Source of the DNA: Nocardioides thalensis
Lineage (GTDB): Bacteria > Actinomycetota > Actinomycetes > Propionibacteriales > Nocardioidaceae
NCBI RefSeq assembly: GCF_013410655.1
Contig: NZ_JACCFP010000001.1
Span: 62,001-126,000, forward strand
Direction of reading: 5' to 3'
Length of the DNA: 64,000 nucleotides
Shown in pieces: positions 9,333 through 18,443 of the stretch; the first letter of the stretch is position 1; every line of letters starts with the position of its first letter. Both the position numbers and the translations under genes were made by a program. Under the pieces are notes generated by a model. The model saw nothing but the letters and a program-made list of their open reading frames with translations. It did not search any database and had not been told where the DNA came from.

Positions 9333-10130
9333 TCAGGCGATGGTGCGGCGTCGTACGCCGACCCACACCGCGGCGCCCACCGCGACCACGCCGCCGACCG
9401 CGAGCGCGGCCAGCGTCGGCTTCGCCGGCGGCAGCGGGAGCCGGCTCTTCAGGGCCACCGGGCGCACGAACGTCAGCACCGGCCACTCGTTGGCGACCGC
9501 GATCTTGCGCAGCTCCTTGTCGGGGTTGACCACGTGCGGGTGGCCGACCGCCTCGAGCATCGGCAGGTCGGTGATCGAGTCGCTGTAGCCGTAGCACTCG
9601 GCGAGGTCGTAGCCCTGTTCTTCGGCCAGCGCGCGGATCGCGGTGGCCTTCTCCTCGGCGTAGGCGTAGTAGTCGATCTCTCCTGTGTAGCGGCCGTCCT
9701 CGATCTTCAGCCGGGTCGCGACCACGCGGTCGGCGCCGAGCATCGCGCCGATCGGCTCGACCACCTCGCTGCCCGACGTCGACACGATGACGACGTCGCG
9801 GCCGGCGAGGTGGTGGCCCTCGATCAGGTTGACCGCCTCGTCGTAGACGAGCGGGTCCATCACGTGGTGCAGGGTCTCGGCGACGATCTCGCGGACCGTG
9901 GCGACGTCCCACCCGGCGACGAGCTGCGACATGAACTGCCGCATCTTCTCGACCTGGTCGTGGTCGGCGCCGCCGACCATGAAGACGAACTGGGCGTACG
10001 CCGACCGCAGCACCGAGCGGCGCGAGATCAGGCCGCCCGCCTGGAACGGCTTGCTGAAGGCCAGCACGCTCGACTTGGCGATGATCGTCTTGTCGAGGTC
10101 GAAGAACGCCGCGGTGCGGGCGGGGGCCAT
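9333..10130 (-). CDS. HAD-IB family hydrolase (SerB-like phosphatase)
   Basis: A 265-residue protein. HAD motif I is FFDLDKTII (residues about 9-17), motif II is VIVSTSGSE, and the motif III/IV region holds YGYSDSITDLPMLEAVG. These place it in subfamily IB with phosphoserine phosphatase-like and lysophosphatidate-type enzymes. A C-terminal hydrophobic segment (LAALAVGGVVAVGAAVWVGV) followed by RRR suggests a membrane tail. It is divergent from ssd, an arrangement conserved in Actinobacteria (Rv3661/Rv3660c). The substrate is unknown. Confidence 0.9.
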   Translation of the reverse strand: MAPARTAAFFDLDKTIIAKSSVLAFSKPFQAGGLISRRSVLRSAYAQFVFMVGGADHDQVEKMRQFMSQLVAGWDVATVREIVAETLHHVMDPLVYDEAVNLIEGHHLAGRDVVIVSTSGSEVVEPIGAMLGADRVVATRLKIEDGRYTGEIDYYAYAEEKATAIRALAEEQGYDLAECYGYSDSITDLPMLEAVGHPHVVNPDKELRKIAVANEWPVLTFVRPVALKSRLPLPPAKPTLAALAVGGVVAVGAAVWVGVRRRTIA

Positions 10131-10260
10131 GACTCGATCGTATGGGTGGGGTAGAGGGGGACGGGCCACAAACCCTCCACAGAGCCGGATGCGGCCGACC
10201 GTGTCCACAGGCGTCGACCCGACACGCGTGCCGGCGGCGCCGTACGGCGAGAAGGCCGGC

Positions 10261-11337
10261 ATGACTGCACGCCCCGCCCGACGCCCGGACCAGCCGTTGC
10301 TCGTCGCGACCGCCGACGAGGACCTGATCGCCACCCTGCTGCCGCTGACGGCGGCTGCCGACATCTCGCCGGTCGTGGCCCGCGACCCGGTCGAGGCGCT
10401 CGCCGGCTGGGTCCGCGCCCCGGTCGCGCTCGTCGGGCCGGACCTGGCGCCCGAGCTGCTGAAGATCGCGTTCGAGCGGCGGCCGCACGCCTACCTGGTG
10501 ACCCAGCAGCGCGCTCCCGACGAGCTGTTCCGCGTGGCGGTCGCCCTCGGCGTCGAGCAGGTCGTCGAGCTCCCGGGCTCGTCGGCCTGGCTCGTCGAGC
10601 AGCTCGCCGACCTGACCGAGCACCAGCCGAGCCGGGGCGAGGTGATCGGCGTCATCGGCGGGTCCGGCGGCGCCGGCGCGACCACCCTGGCGTGCGCGCT
10701 CGGTCAGTACGCAGCCCGGCACGGCGACACGGTCGTGATCGACTGCGACCCGCAGGGGCCCGGCCTGGACCGGATGCTCGGCCTCGAGCGCACCGACGGC
10801 TTCCGGTGGGACGCGCTCTGCCAGACGACCGGGCGGATCTCGGCGCGTGCGCTGCGGGAGGCGCTCCCGCGGAAGGGTCGGCTCGGCGTCCTGTCGTGGT
10901 ACGTCGACGGCAGCACCCCGCGGCTGCAGGCATTCGCCGTGCGCGAGGCCCTGTCGGCCGCGCGGCGCGGTCACCGGACCGTGGTCGTCGACCTGCCGCG
11001 GAGCGCCGACGCGCTCATCGACGAGGTGGCCACGCGCTGCGACCGGCTGCTCCTCGTGACGGTCGCGGGCGTCGCCGGAGTCGCCGCCGCGACCCGGATG
11101 CGCAGCCGCTTCGCCGACCACCCGGGCCTGGAGGTGGTGATCCGCGGCGAGGCCCTCACCGCCGCCGACGTCGGCGCCGCCGTGCGCGCCCCGGTCGCCG
11201 TGCAGATGCGCGACCAGCGCGGGCTGGAGGAGGCGATCGACCTCGGCCTCGGTCCGCTCCGCGCCCGCCGCGGGCCGCTGGCCCGGGCCGCCGAGGCGCT
11301 CCTCGGGCCTCGGTCGGCCGAGGGGGAGGCCGCGTGA
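10261..11337 (+). CDS. ssd: Septum-site-determining protein Ssd (CpaE/TadZ-like)
   Basis: A 358-residue MinD/CpaE-like protein. An N-terminal receiver-like region (1-120) precedes a ParA-type ATPase fold. The P-loop region reads VIGGSGGAGATTLACALG. The signature lysine of the Walker A GKT is replaced by Ala, as is usual for the Ssd/TIGR03815 branch, so ATP hydrolysis may be weak or absent. DCDPQGPGLD and VVVDLPRSAD match the other nucleotide-site segments. Such proteins place Tad pilus machinery or influence septation. It heads the tad operon and its TGA overlaps the tadA GTG start. Confidence 0.88.
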   Translation: MTARPARRPDQPLLVATADEDLIATLLPLTAAADISPVVARDPVEALAGWVRAPVALVGPDLAPELLKIAFERRPHAYLVTQQRAPDELFRVAVALGVEQVVELPGSSAWLVEQLADLTEHQPSRGEVIGVIGGSGGAGATTLACALGQYAARHGDTVVIDCDPQGPGLDRMLGLERTDGFRWDALCQTTGRISARALREALPRKGRLGVLSWYVDGSTPRLQAFAVREALSAARRGHRTVVVDLPRSADALIDEVATRCDRLLLVTVAGVAGVAAATRMRSRFADHPGLEVVIRGEALTAADVGAAVRAPVAVQMRDQRGLEEAIDLGLGPLRARRGPLARAAEALLGPRSAEGEAA

Positions 11338-12509
11338 GCCAGGGCGACCTCGACGAGGTGGCCGGCCTGGTCGAGGAGGTCCGCGGTCGGCTGGTGCGGA
11401 CACCGGGCGAGCTGACGCCCCACCGCGTCGCCGAGGCGCTGCGCGCCGCCGGCCGGCCCGTGGGCGACGCCAGCGTGCTCGCCGTCTACGAGGCCCTGCG
11501 CCGCGACGTCGTCGGCGCCGGCCCGCTCGACCCGTTGCTGCGCCGGCCCGGCGTCACCGACGTGCTGGTCAACGGATCGGGCCCGGTGCTGGTCGACGAA
11601 GGCCGCGGCCTGCGGGCGACCAGCGTGCGGTTCGACAGCGAGGAGCAGGTGCGCCGGCTCGCGCAGCGGCTCGTCGCGTCGGGCGGCCGCCGGCTCGACG
11701 ACGCCGCGCCGTGGGCCGACGTACGTCTCCCGGACGGCACCCGCTGCCACGCCGTGCTCGCGCCCCTCGCCCGGCCCGGGACGGCGATCTCGCTGCGGGT
11801 GCCGCGGCAGGGCGGCTTCACGCTCGAGGAGCTGCGTGACGACGCCACGCTGGGGGAGGAGACCTACGACCTGGTCCGCCAGGTGGTGGCCGGGCGGGTG
11901 GCGTTCCTGGTCACCGGCGGGACCGGCAGCGGGAAGACGACGCTGCTCTCGGCGCTGCTCGGTGCGGTCGACCCCGCCGAGCGGATCGTCGTCGTCGAGG
12001 ACGCCACCGAGCTGCGGCCGGCGCACCCGCACGTCGTCGGCCTGGAGGGCCGTCCGGCGAACCTCGAGGGCGCGGGGGCCGTCTCCCTGCGCGACCTGGT
12101 GCGGCAGGCGCTGCGGATGCGCCCCGACCGGCTCGTGGTGGGCGAGGTCCGCGACGGCGCGGTGGTCGAGCTGCTCGCCGCGATGAACACCGGGCACGAG
12201 GGCGGGTGCGGCACCGTGCACGCCAACTCTGCCGCCGACCTGCCCGCCCGGATCGAGGCGCTCGCGCTCGCCGCGGGCCTCGGCCGCGACGCCGCGCACA
12301 GCCAGCTCGCCGCCGCCGTCGACGTGGTGCTCCACATGGCGCGCGACCGCGGCGGCCGGCGCCGGCTCGCCGAGGTCGCGGTGCTCGAGCGCGATCCCGC
12401 GGGCCTGGTCCGTACGGCGACCGCGGTCACCGTCGACGGCGACGGGCGGTTGTCGTCGGGGCCGGGTGCCCGGCGGTTGCTGGACGTGCTGGACCGGAGC
12501 GGACGATGA
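11334..12509 (+). CDS. tadA: TadA-family secretion ATPase
   Basis: A 391-residue type II/IV secretion ATPase of the CpaF/TadA class. Visible motifs are GVTDVLVNG, the Walker A loop VTGGTGSGKTTLLSALLG (about residue 200), the Asp box VVEDATELRP, Walker B MRPDRLVVGEVRDGA and the His box TGHEGGCGTVHANS. It should power assembly or export of the pilin-like peptides encoded downstream. The GTG start at 11334 overlaps the ssd stop (GTGA). It belongs to the helicase/secretion-neighbourhood branch (TIGR03819) known from this syntenic block. Confidence 0.93.
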   Translation: MSQGDLDEVAGLVEEVRGRLVRTPGELTPHRVAEALRAAGRPVGDASVLAVYEALRRDVVGAGPLDPLLRRPGVTDVLVNGSGPVLVDEGRGLRATSVRFDSEEQVRRLAQRLVASGGRRLDDAAPWADVRLPDGTRCHAVLAPLARPGTAISLRVPRQGGFTLEELRDDATLGEETYDLVRQVVAGRVAFLVTGGTGSGKTTLLSALLGAVDPAERIVVVEDATELRPAHPHVVGLEGRPANLEGAGAVSLRDLVRQALRMRPDRLVVGEVRDGAVVELLAAMNTGHEGGCGTVHANSAADLPARIEALALAAGLGRDAAHSQLAAAVDVVLHMARDRGGRRRLAEVAVLERDPAGLVRTATAVTVDGDGRLSSGPGARRLLDVLDRSGR

Positions 12510-12527
12510 GGCCGGGAGCGGTCGGCC

Positions 12528-13310
12528 GTGACTAGCGCGGCGGTGGCTGCTGCGCTGATGGCAACGGCGGCGTCGCTGCTGCTCGTGCCCCGAGGCGGGC
12601 TGGGCAAGGAGCGGCAGCGGCGGCGGCCGGCGGCGCCGTACGCGCTGGCTGTCGCGGCGGTTGCGGCCGGTGTCGTCGTGGCCGACGAACCGCGGGTCGC
12701 GGTGCTGGTCGTCATCGTCGGCGCGGCCGGGCTGACCGGCGCACGCCTGGTTGCCCGCCACCGTGAGGACCGGCGGGCGGCCGTGGTGCGGTCGCGGGTG
12801 GTCGAGCTGTGCGCGACGCTGCACGCGGAGCTGGCCGCAGGGCAGGGACCGGGACCGGCGCTGGCCCGGGCGGCCGCGGACTGGCCCCTGCTCGCCCCGG
12901 TCGTCCGGACGGCGGCGACGAGCGGGGACGTGCCCGCCGCGCTGCGCGACCTGACGTCGGTGCCGGGAGCCGGCGACCTCCGCGTGGTCGCGGCTGCCTG
13001 GCAAGTGGCCCACCGCACGGGTCACGGACTGGGTGACGCGGTCGCTCGGGTGGCCGAGGAGCTGCGCGGCGCCGAGCAGACCCGGCGCGTCGTCACCGGT
13101 GAGCTGGCGTCGGCCCGGGCGACGGCTCGGCTGGTCGCCGGGCTGCCGGTGGTGGCGCTGCTGATGGGCAGCGGCGCGGGTGCCGACCCGTGGGCGTTCC
13201 TCGTCGGCCACCCGCTCGGTCTCGCCTGTCTCGGCGGCGGGCTCGGCTTCGTGCTCGCCGGGCTGACCTGGATCGAGGCGCTGGCGCGCGACGTGGAGCG
13301 GGGACGATGA
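12528..13310 (+). CDS. TadB-like type II secretion F-domain membrane protein
   Basis: A 260-residue inner-membrane platform protein. It has N-terminal hydrophobic helices (PYALAVAAVAAGVVVADEP, VAVLVVIVGAAGLTG), a cytoplasmic F domain with the typical LCATLHAELAAGQGPGPALA and VAAAWQVAHRTGHGLGDAVA segments, and two C-terminal helices. The GTG start at 12528 follows tadA by 18 bp. The stop overlaps the tadC ATG (ATGA). With TadC it would form the platform on which TadA acts. Confidence 0.86.
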   Translation: MTSAAVAAALMATAASLLLVPRGGLGKERQRRRPAAPYALAVAAVAAGVVVADEPRVAVLVVIVGAAGLTGARLVARHREDRRAAVVRSRVVELCATLHAELAAGQGPGPALARAAADWPLLAPVVRTAATSGDVPAALRDLTSVPGAGDLRVVAAAWQVAHRTGHGLGDAVARVAEELRGAEQTRRVVTGELASARATARLVAGLPVVALLMGSGAGADPWAFLVGHPLGLACLGGGLGFVLAGLTWIEALARDVERGR

Positions 13311-14026
13311 CCCTGCTCGCGGCGGTGGCCGCCGGTGCTGCGGCGGCCCTGTTGGTGTCACGGCCCGGACGGATGCCGTCGCGGGCCCGGCCGGGCTCCA
13401 CCCGGCCTCCGACGCAGGTCGACGGCCTGCTCCGCCGGTGGCGGCCCCTCTGGGCGTTGCTCGCCGGAGCCGGCGCGGCCGTCCTGCTGGGTGGTCCGGC
13501 GGCGCCGGTCGCCGGCGCGCTGGTCGGGGCCGCCGTGTGGGTCGTCGCCGGGCGGGTCGAGCCGCGCGGCGTGCGGCTGCGCCGCGAGGAGGTACGGCGC
13601 GACCTGCCGCACGTGGTCGCTCTCCTCGGGGCCGCGCTCCGGTCCGGGGCTGCGCCGGCCGTCGCGGTCGACCTCGCGTGCCGCGCCCTGCCGGGGGCGG
13701 CGGCCGACCGGCTGCGCCCGGTGGCCGCCCGGTTGGAGCTGGGCGCCGACCCGGCCGCCGTCTGGGGCGAGCTGGCCGACGATCCGGCGCTCGGGCCGCT
13801 CGGGCGCACGATGGCCCGCACGCACCGCACGGGGGCGCCGGTCGTCGACGCGGTCGACCGGCTCGGGGAGGACCTGGCGAGGCAGGCGCGGGCGGAGGTC
13901 GAGGACCGGGCGCGGGCGGTCGGGGTGCGGGCGGCCGTGCCCTTGGGGGTGTGCCTGCTCCCGGCGTTCCTGCTGCTGGGGATCGTGCCTCTGGTGGCGG
14001 GGTTGGCTTCGCAGATCACGTTGTGA
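13307..14026 (+). CDS. TadC-like type II secretion F-domain membrane protein
   Basis: A 239-residue partner of the preceding TadB-like protein. Two early transmembrane helices (LWALLAGAGAAVLLGG, GALVGAAVWVVAGRV) are followed by the F-domain segment DLPHVVALLGAALRSGAAPA, the motif RTMARTHRTGAPVVDAVDRL, and a final hydrophobic hairpin (VPLGVCLLPAFLLLGIVPLV). The ATG at 13307 sits in the tadB stop. It is the last gene before the 648-bp repeat-rich gap that separates the platform genes from the pilin-like genes. Confidence 0.86.
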   Translation: MTLLAAVAAGAAAALLVSRPGRMPSRARPGSTRPPTQVDGLLRRWRPLWALLAGAGAAVLLGGPAAPVAGALVGAAVWVVAGRVEPRGVRLRREEVRRDLPHVVALLGAALRSGAAPAVAVDLACRALPGAAADRLRPVAARLELGADPAAVWGELADDPALGPLGRTMARTHRTGAPVVDAVDRLGEDLARQARAEVEDRARAVGVRAAVPLGVCLLPAFLLLGIVPLVAGLASQITL

Positions 14027-14059
14027 CCTGTCTTGGTCGGTGGGGGTCAACCTGTCCGG

Positions 14060-14332
14060 CCGCTGGGCCGGCGAGCCGGGGCGCCCTCCCGGCTTGCTCG
14101 CTCCGCCGCGCTGCGGCGCTCTGTCGTCGGCCGCCGCTGGGGCCGGGGCGCCGGCGCGTCGTCGCGAAATCGCCGGGACGGCGCCCCGTCTCGCCGGCCC
14201 AGCGGTCGGGCGGCTCGGTGCGAAATCGCCGGGAGGGCGCCCCGTCTCGCCGGCCCAGCGGTCGGGCGGCTCGGTGCGAAATCGCCGGGACGGCGCCCCG
14301 TCTCGCCGGCCCAGCGGTCGGGCGGCGCACCA
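14060..14332. repeat. Three tandem 56-bp repeats plus an upstream inverted copy
   Basis: Near-identical 56-bp units start at 14165, 14221 and 14277, each opening CGAAATCGCCGGGA and containing CCGTCTCGCCGGCCCAGCGG. An inverted partial copy at 14060-14092 (CCGCTGGGCCGGCGAG...) matches the reverse complement of the second unit at 32 of 33 positions. Together they can fold into a very long stem. This looks like a REP/palindromic dispersed-repeat cluster. Confidence 0.85.
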
Positions 14333-14339
14333 GTGAGGT

Positions 14340-14412
14340 AACTCAGTGTTACGAACGCTTGATGGGTGCTGTGACTGGCCACAGCGCCCATCAAGTGGAC
14401 GTAACACCGAGG
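14340..14412. repeat. 73-bp imperfect palindrome
   Basis: The left arm (14340-14374, containing GTGTTACG and CTTGATGGG) pairs with the right arm (14378-14412, containing CCCATCAAG and CGTAACAC). About 28 of 35 positions are complementary around a three-base centre. The structure could form a cruciform or, in RNA, one long hairpin. It may be a separate mobile repeat unit or a regulatory hairpin. Confidence 0.75.
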
Positions 14413-14552
14413 TAGTCCGGGGCGGGCCGCACCCAACGGCGCCCACCACCGACCGGCACGGCGAGCACCGGCCGCCCGTCGTCGTTGCTGCTTGAAGCCG
14501 TGACCCACTGCGGCGCGTGTGCGTCCTCCCCGGGCCACGAGGCATCCACAGG

Positions 14553-14576
14553 GGAGGGCCGGATCGCCGGCCCTCC
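14553..14576. repeat. Perfect GC hairpin flanked by CCACAGG
   Basis: GGAGGGCCGG (14553-14562) and CCGGCCCTCC (14567-14576) are perfect arms around ATCG. CCACAGG occurs on both sides as a direct repeat. It could be a terminator for upstream transcription or an attenuator ahead of the pilin-like genes. Confidence 0.6.
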
Positions 14577-14674
14577 ACAGGCGGGCGGCGCGGGAGGCCG
14601 TGGGGTCGGGGTGGAGGTCCAGCCTCGTGGTCGCGTGGCCGCACCGGGCGGCCCGACGACGCGAAGGAGACACC

Positions 14675-14863
14675 ATGTCGATCACGAGGTCGATCACCCG
14701 CCGCCGCGACGAGCGCGGCATCACCACGGCCGAGTACGCCGTGGGCACCGCGGCCGGCGCCGGCCTGGCCGGGCTGCTCTACAAGCTGCTGACCGGCGGC
14801 TTCGGCGACCGGATGCTCAAGACCCTGTTCGACCACGTCATGGGCCTGCTTGGCATCGGATGA
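14675..14863 (+). CDS. DUF4244 pilin-like peptide (Flp-type)
   Basis: A 62-residue peptide that starts at an ATG preceded by GAAGGAGA. The basic leader MSITRSITRRRDERG ends in Gly and is followed by ITTAEYAVGTAAGAGLAGLL. The layout Gly, then Glu at +5 and Tyr at +6 of a hydrophobic helix, matches type IVb (Flp) prepilin processing sites. DUF4244 peptides occur beside tad genes in this actinobacterial block and are thought to be the structural subunit. No prepilin peptidase gene is in the window. Its stop overlaps the next ATG (ATGA). Confidence 0.85.
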   Translation: MSITRSITRRRDERGITTAEYAVGTAAGAGLAGLLYKLLTGGFGDRMLKTLFDHVMGLLGIG

Positions 14864-15246
14864 CGCGGACGGCCCGGGTGATCCGGCGGGGCGAGCGGGG
14901 TGCCGTCACGGCCGAGACGGCGCTCGCCCTGCCGACCCTGCTGGCGGTGACGGTCGCCCTGGCCTGGCTGCTGTCGGTGGGGGCGGCCCAGGTGCGCACC
15001 GTCGACGCCGCCCGCGAGGCGGCGCGGGCGGTGGCCCGGGGCGACGACTCGGCGGCCGCGGTCGCGATCGGCGAGCGCGTCGCGCCCGAGGGCGTGGGTG
15101 TCGTCGTGAGCACCGAGGGCGACCGGGTCGTGGCGAGGGCGAGCGGGCAGGTGCCCGGCCCGGGCGGGTTGTTCTCGTTCCTGCCGGGCGCGACCGTCGC
15201 GTCCGAGGCCGTGGCGCTCGCGGAGGAAGCGGGTGCTCCAGAGTGA
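14860..15246 (+). CDS. TadE-like pseudopilin
   Basis: A 128-residue protein with a class III-type leader RRGERG followed by AVTAETALALPTLLAVTVAL. Glu is again at +5 after the processing Gly, giving one N-terminal helix and a small extracytoplasmic domain. DAAREAARAVARGD is a conserved feature of TadE-like proteins. It overlaps the DUF4244 stop (ATGA) and its own stop overlaps the next GTG (GTGA), so the three genes are translationally coupled. It is probably a minor pilin of the small Tad system. Confidence 0.85.
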   Translation: MTRTARVIRRGERGAVTAETALALPTLLAVTVALAWLLSVGAAQVRTVDAAREAARAVARGDDSAAAVAIGERVAPEGVGVVVSTEGDRVVARASGQVPGPGGLFSFLPGATVASEAVALAEEAGAPE

Positions 15247-15590
15247 GACCCTCGCGCGACGACCGAGGAGCCGCGAGCCTGCTCGCGGTCAGCTGCCTGG
15301 GCCTGCTGCTCCTGCTCGGGGCCGCGCTGTCGGTGGTGGGCGCGATGGTCGCCGCCCACCGGCAGGCCCAGGCCGCGGCCGACCTCGCAGCGCTGGCCGG
15401 CGCGTCGGCGGTGGTCGGCGGCGACCCCTGCGGCGACGCGGCGGCCGTGGCCGAGGCCAACGGCGGGTCCGTGACCTCGTGCGCCGTCGACGGCTACGAC
15501 GTGGTCGTCGAGGTGGTGGTGGCCGGTCCGCGATGGCTGGGCGCGACCGGCGACCTCACCGGTCGGGCGCGGGCGGGACCGGCCGGATGA
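15243..15590 (+). CDS. Rv3654c/TIGR03816-type TadE-like secreted protein
   Basis: A 115-residue protein with a short Arg/Asp leader, one transmembrane helix (LLAVSCLGLLLLLGAALSVV) and AHRQAQAAADLAALAGASAV, the hallmark of helicase/secretion-neighbourhood TadE-like proteins (Rv3654c family). Two Cys residues, in GGDPCGDAA and SVTSCAVDG, could form a disulfide. It lacks the Glu at +5 seen in the two preceding pilin-like peptides. It starts at GTG 15243 in overlap with the tadE stop and converges with the minus-strand gene six bases further on. Confidence 0.8.
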   Translation: MRPSRDDRGAASLLAVSCLGLLLLLGAALSVVGAMVAAHRQAQAAADLAALAGASAVVGGDPCGDAAAVAEANGGSVTSCAVDGYDVVVEVVVAGPRWLGATGDLTGRARAGPAG

Positions 15591-15596
15591 GCGGAC

Positions 15597-15905
15597 TCAG
15601 GCCTGGTCGTCGTCGCCGCGGCGCTCGGCCTCGACGCGGTCGAGCTCCTCCTGCAGCTCGCTGAGCTTCCGGTCCTTCTTGCGGTTCTTCCAGCCCCGCT
15701 GCGCGCCGAGCTTCATCAGCCACAGGCCGAGGAGGATCAGGACGCCGGAGGCAACGCCGAAGAGGAACAGCACCTCGGCCGGCATGTTGACGTTGATCAG
15801 CTCGTTGGTGAGCGAGCCGCCCTCGCTGTCGTAGCCCGACCCGAACAGGCCGGCCAGGAGGATGCAGACGCCGAGGAGCACGAGGACCAGCCCGAAGAGC
15901 ACCAT
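15597..15905 (-). CDS. Small two-helix membrane protein
   Basis: A roughly 102-residue protein with two hydrophobic helices (FGLVLVLLGVCILLAGLFG and VLFLFGVASGVLILLGLWLM) and a charged, coiled-coil-like tail (KDRKLSELQEELDRVEAER). I chose the ATG at 15905; a TTG at 15914 would add three residues. The topology is reminiscent of LapA-type proteins. The function is unknown. It lies 10 bp behind the helicase gene and is probably cotranscribed with it. Confidence 0.7.
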   Translation of the reverse strand: MVLFGLVLVLLGVCILLAGLFGSGYDSEGGSLTNELINVNMPAEVLFLFGVASGVLILLGLWLMKLGAQRGWKNRKKDRKLSELQEELDRVEAERRGDDDQA

Positions 15906-15915
15906 GCCGGGCAAC

Positions 15916-18270
15916 CTACCGCTCCGGAGCCCCCGCGAGGAGCACGTCGAGCAGGCGGACGGCGCCGTCCTTGTCGAGCGGGTCGTTGCCGTTGCCGCAC
16001 TTGGGCGACTGGATGCATGACGGGCAGCCGGCGGCGCACTCGCAGGCGACGATCGCGTCGCGGGTCGCGGTCAGCCACTCCTCGGCCGCGCGGTAGCCGC
16101 GCTCGGAGAACCCGGCGCCGCCCGGGTGGCCGTCGTGGACGAACACGGTGAGCACCCCGGTGTCGGGGTGGCGCGCGGTCGACACCCCGCCGATGTCCCA
16201 CCGATCGCAGGTGGCGAACAGCGGGAGCAGCCCGATCGAGCAGTGCTCGGCGGCGTGGGCGGCGCCCGGCAGGTCGGCCCGCAGCAGGCCGGCGTCGTCG
16301 AGCAGCTCGTCCGGGACGGTCCACCACACGGCGGTGGTGCGCAGGGTGCGCTCGGGGAGGTCGAGCCGGGTCTCGTCGAGCACCTCGCCGGTCGACGTAC
16401 GGCGCCGGAGGTAGGACGTGACCTGGCTCGACACGTCGACGGTGCCGACCGCGAGCCGACACGGCCCCCAGCGCCGGTGCTCCCGCTCGGCCACGATCGT
16501 GATGTCGGTGACCTCGCGGGCGGTCGTCGTGTAGTCGACGTCGGCGCGGCGCATCACGGCGACGTGCTCGTCGAGGTCGAGCTCGTCGACGATCCAGGTC
16601 TCTCCGCGGTGCACGTAGACCGCACCCGCGTGGGCGGTGGAGTGCGCCCGGGCGCCGTCGACCGTGCCCACGACGCGGCCGGTGCTGCCGTCGACCAGCT
16701 GCACCTGGGCGCCCCCGGCCGAGCGGATGTCGGCGAGGTCGGCGGCGCGGCCTCGGTCGGTCCAGAACCAGCCCTGGGCCCGGCGGCGCAGGAGACCGGC
16801 CTCCACCAGGTCGGCCAGCAGGTCGCGGGTCGTGGGACCGAACAGGGGCAGGTCGGCGACCGTGAGCGGCAGCTCCTGCGCGGCGGCGCACAGGTGCGGG
16901 CCGAGGACGTAGGGGTTGCCCGGGTCGAACACGGTGCCCTCGACCGGCCGCCCGAGCAACGCGTCGGGGTGGTGGACGAGGTAGGTGTCGAGCGGGTCGT
17001 CGCGCGCCACCAGCATCCCGAGGGCGCCGCCGCCCGTGCGGCCCGCGCGTCCGACCTGCTGCCAGAACGCCGCCCGGGTGCCGGGGAACCCGGTGACCAC
17101 GACCGCGTCGAGGCCGCTGATGTCGATGCCGAGCTCGAGCGCGTTGGTGGCCGCCATGCCGAGCAGCCGCCCGCTGCGCAGGTCGTCCTCGAGCGCTCGG
17201 CGCTCCTCGGGGAGGTAGCCGCCGCGGTAGGAGTCGACCCGGGCCGCGAGCGCGGGGTCGACCTCCTCGAGCAGCTCGCCCGCCCGCCGGGCCACCTGCT
17301 CGACGCCGCGGCGGGAGCGCACGAAGGCGAGCGTCCGCACGTCCTGGACGACCAGGTCGGCGAGCAGGTCGGCGGTCTCCGCAGGGGCGGGCCGGCGTAC
17401 GGGCGCTCCATGCTCGCCCGTGTACGGCGTGAGCGGCGGCTCCCACAGCGCGACCGCGACCTCGCCCCTCGGCGATGCGTCGTCGGCGACCTCGAGGACG
17501 TCGTGACCGGTGAGCCGCGCGGCCGCGAGGCCGGGCTCCGCCACCGTCGCCGAGGCGAGCACGAACGTCGGGTCGGAGCCGTGGGCTGCGCAGACCCGCC
17601 GCAGCCGGCGGAGCACCTGGGCGACGTGGGCGCCGAACACGCCGCGGTAGTGGTGGCACTCGTCGACGACGACGTAGCGCAGGGTGCCGAAGAAGCGCGA
17701 CCACCGCTCGTGGCCCGGCAGCAGGGATCGGTGCAGCATGTCGGGGTTGGTCAACACGTACTCGCCGTGGTCGCGCGTCCACTCGCGCTGCTCCTGCGGG
17801 CTGTCGCCGTCGTGGGTGGCGACGCGTACGTCGAGCCCGAGGTCGGCGATCGCGGAGCGCTGGTCCTGCGCGAGCGCCTTGGTCGGCGCGACGTAGAGGA
17901 CGCTCGCGCCGCGCTGGCCCCGCGGCCCGCGGGCGGCGCGGATGGACGTGAGCGCCGGCAACAGGTAGGCGAGCGACTTGCCGGACGCGGTGCCGGTCGC
18001 GACCACCACGTGCTGCCCGGCGTACGCCGCCTCGGCCGCCGTGACCTGGTGCCGCCAGGGCCGGTCGACGCCCCGCTCGGCGTACGCCCCCAGCACCTCC
18101 GGGTCGGCCCATCCGGGCCAGTCGGCGTGGTCGGCGGCGCGCTCCGGGAGCACCTCCAGGTGGGTCAACCGGTCGGCGCGCCCGACCCCCGCGGTGAGGC
18201 GCGAGACGAGCGCCACCGGGTCGACGCGGTGGCTGCTCACCGGCGCCTTGATCGACCCAGACAGACTCAC
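15916..18270 (-). CDS. DEAD/DEAH helicase with C-terminal DUF1998 (MrfA/YprA-like)
   Basis: A 784-residue superfamily 2 helicase. Walker A is [18 protein letters not shown], motif II is VVVDECHHY, motif III is LASATVAEP, the C-terminal RecA domain has [18 protein letters not shown], and motif VI is [11 protein letters not shown]. The DUF1998 part ends with a four-Cys site, [10 protein letters not shown] followed by CGNGND, which in MrfA binds zinc and is needed for repair of mitomycin lesions. The GTG at 18270 (VSLSGSIK) is preferred over the longer frame because the extra N-terminus lacks similarity to anything known. It is divergent from bldG, an arrangement typical of actinobacteria. Confidence 0.88.
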   Translation of the reverse strand: MSLSGSIKAPVSSHRVDPVALVSRLTAGVGRADRLTHLEVLPERAADHADWPGWADPEVLGAYAERGVDRPWRHQVTAAEAAYAGQHVVVATGTASGKSLAYLLPALTSIRAARGPRGQRGASVLYVAPTKALAQDQRSAIADLGLDVRVATHDGDSPQEQREWTRDHGEYVLTNPDMLHRSLLPGHERWSRFFGTLRYVVVDECHHYRGVFGAHVAQVLRRLRRVCAAHGSDPTFVLASATVAEPGLAAARLTGHDVLEVADDASPRGEVAVALWEPPLTPYTGEHGAPVRRPAPAETADLLADLVVQDVRTLAFVRSRRGVEQVARRAGELLEEVDPALAARVDSYRGGYLPEERRALEDDLRSGRLLGMAATNALELGIDISGLDAVVVTGFPGTRAAFWQQVGRAGRTGGGALGMLVARDDPLDTYLVHHPDALLGRPVEGTVFDPGNPYVLGPHLCAAAQELPLTVADLPLFGPTTRDLLADLVEAGLLRRRAQGWFWTDRGRAADLADIRSAGGAQVQLVDGSTGRVVGTVDGARAHSTAHAGAVYVHRGETWIVDELDLDEHVAVMRRADVDYTTTAREVTDITIVAEREHRRWGPCRLAVGTVDVSSQVTSYLRRRTSTGEVLDETRLDLPERTLRTTAVWWTVPDELLDDAGLLRADLPGAAHAAEHCSIGLLPLFATCDRWDIGGVSTARHPDTGVLTVFVHDGHPGGAGFSERGYRAAEEWLTATRDAIVACECAAGCPSCIQSPKCGNGNDPLDKDGAVRLLDVLLAGAPER

Positions 18271-18443
18271 AGGACGATTGTGGCAACCGATCCCGACAGC
18301 AGAGCGTCGTAGTGACCGTGATGCATACGACGGAGCGGCGTGGTTTGATAGCACACGCCGGTCGTTTCGGGTTCGCCGAGCATGGGGGAGAAGACGGTGG
18401 ACGACCGAGCGACCGACGGACGACCTTGTGGGGTGGGAGAACT

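Larger units (their letters stand above)
14027..14674. other. Gene-free, repeat-rich stretch between tadC and the DUF4244 gene
   Basis: I see no credible gene in these 648 bp. The long frames crossing it are GC-driven and lack family similarity. The stretch holds a tandem 56-bp repeat with an inverted partner (14060-14332), a 73-bp imperfect palindrome (14340-14412), and a perfect 10-bp-arm hairpin (14553-14576) flanked by CCACAGG copies, followed by the ribosome site GAAGGAGA before the DUF4244 start. The promoter for the pilin-like genes presumably lies in the last 200 bp, but no clear -35/-10 was recognised. Confidence 0.7.

Noticed and set aside
10131..10260. 6C RNA expected between the HAD gene and ssd by synteny
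   Set aside because: C-rich runs occur on the minus strand but I could not draw the two stems with six-C loops. A covariance search would be needed.
14165..14332. CRISPR or tandem coding repeat
   Set aside because: Three abutting 56-bp units without spacers; 56 is not a multiple of three and no gene frame is supported.
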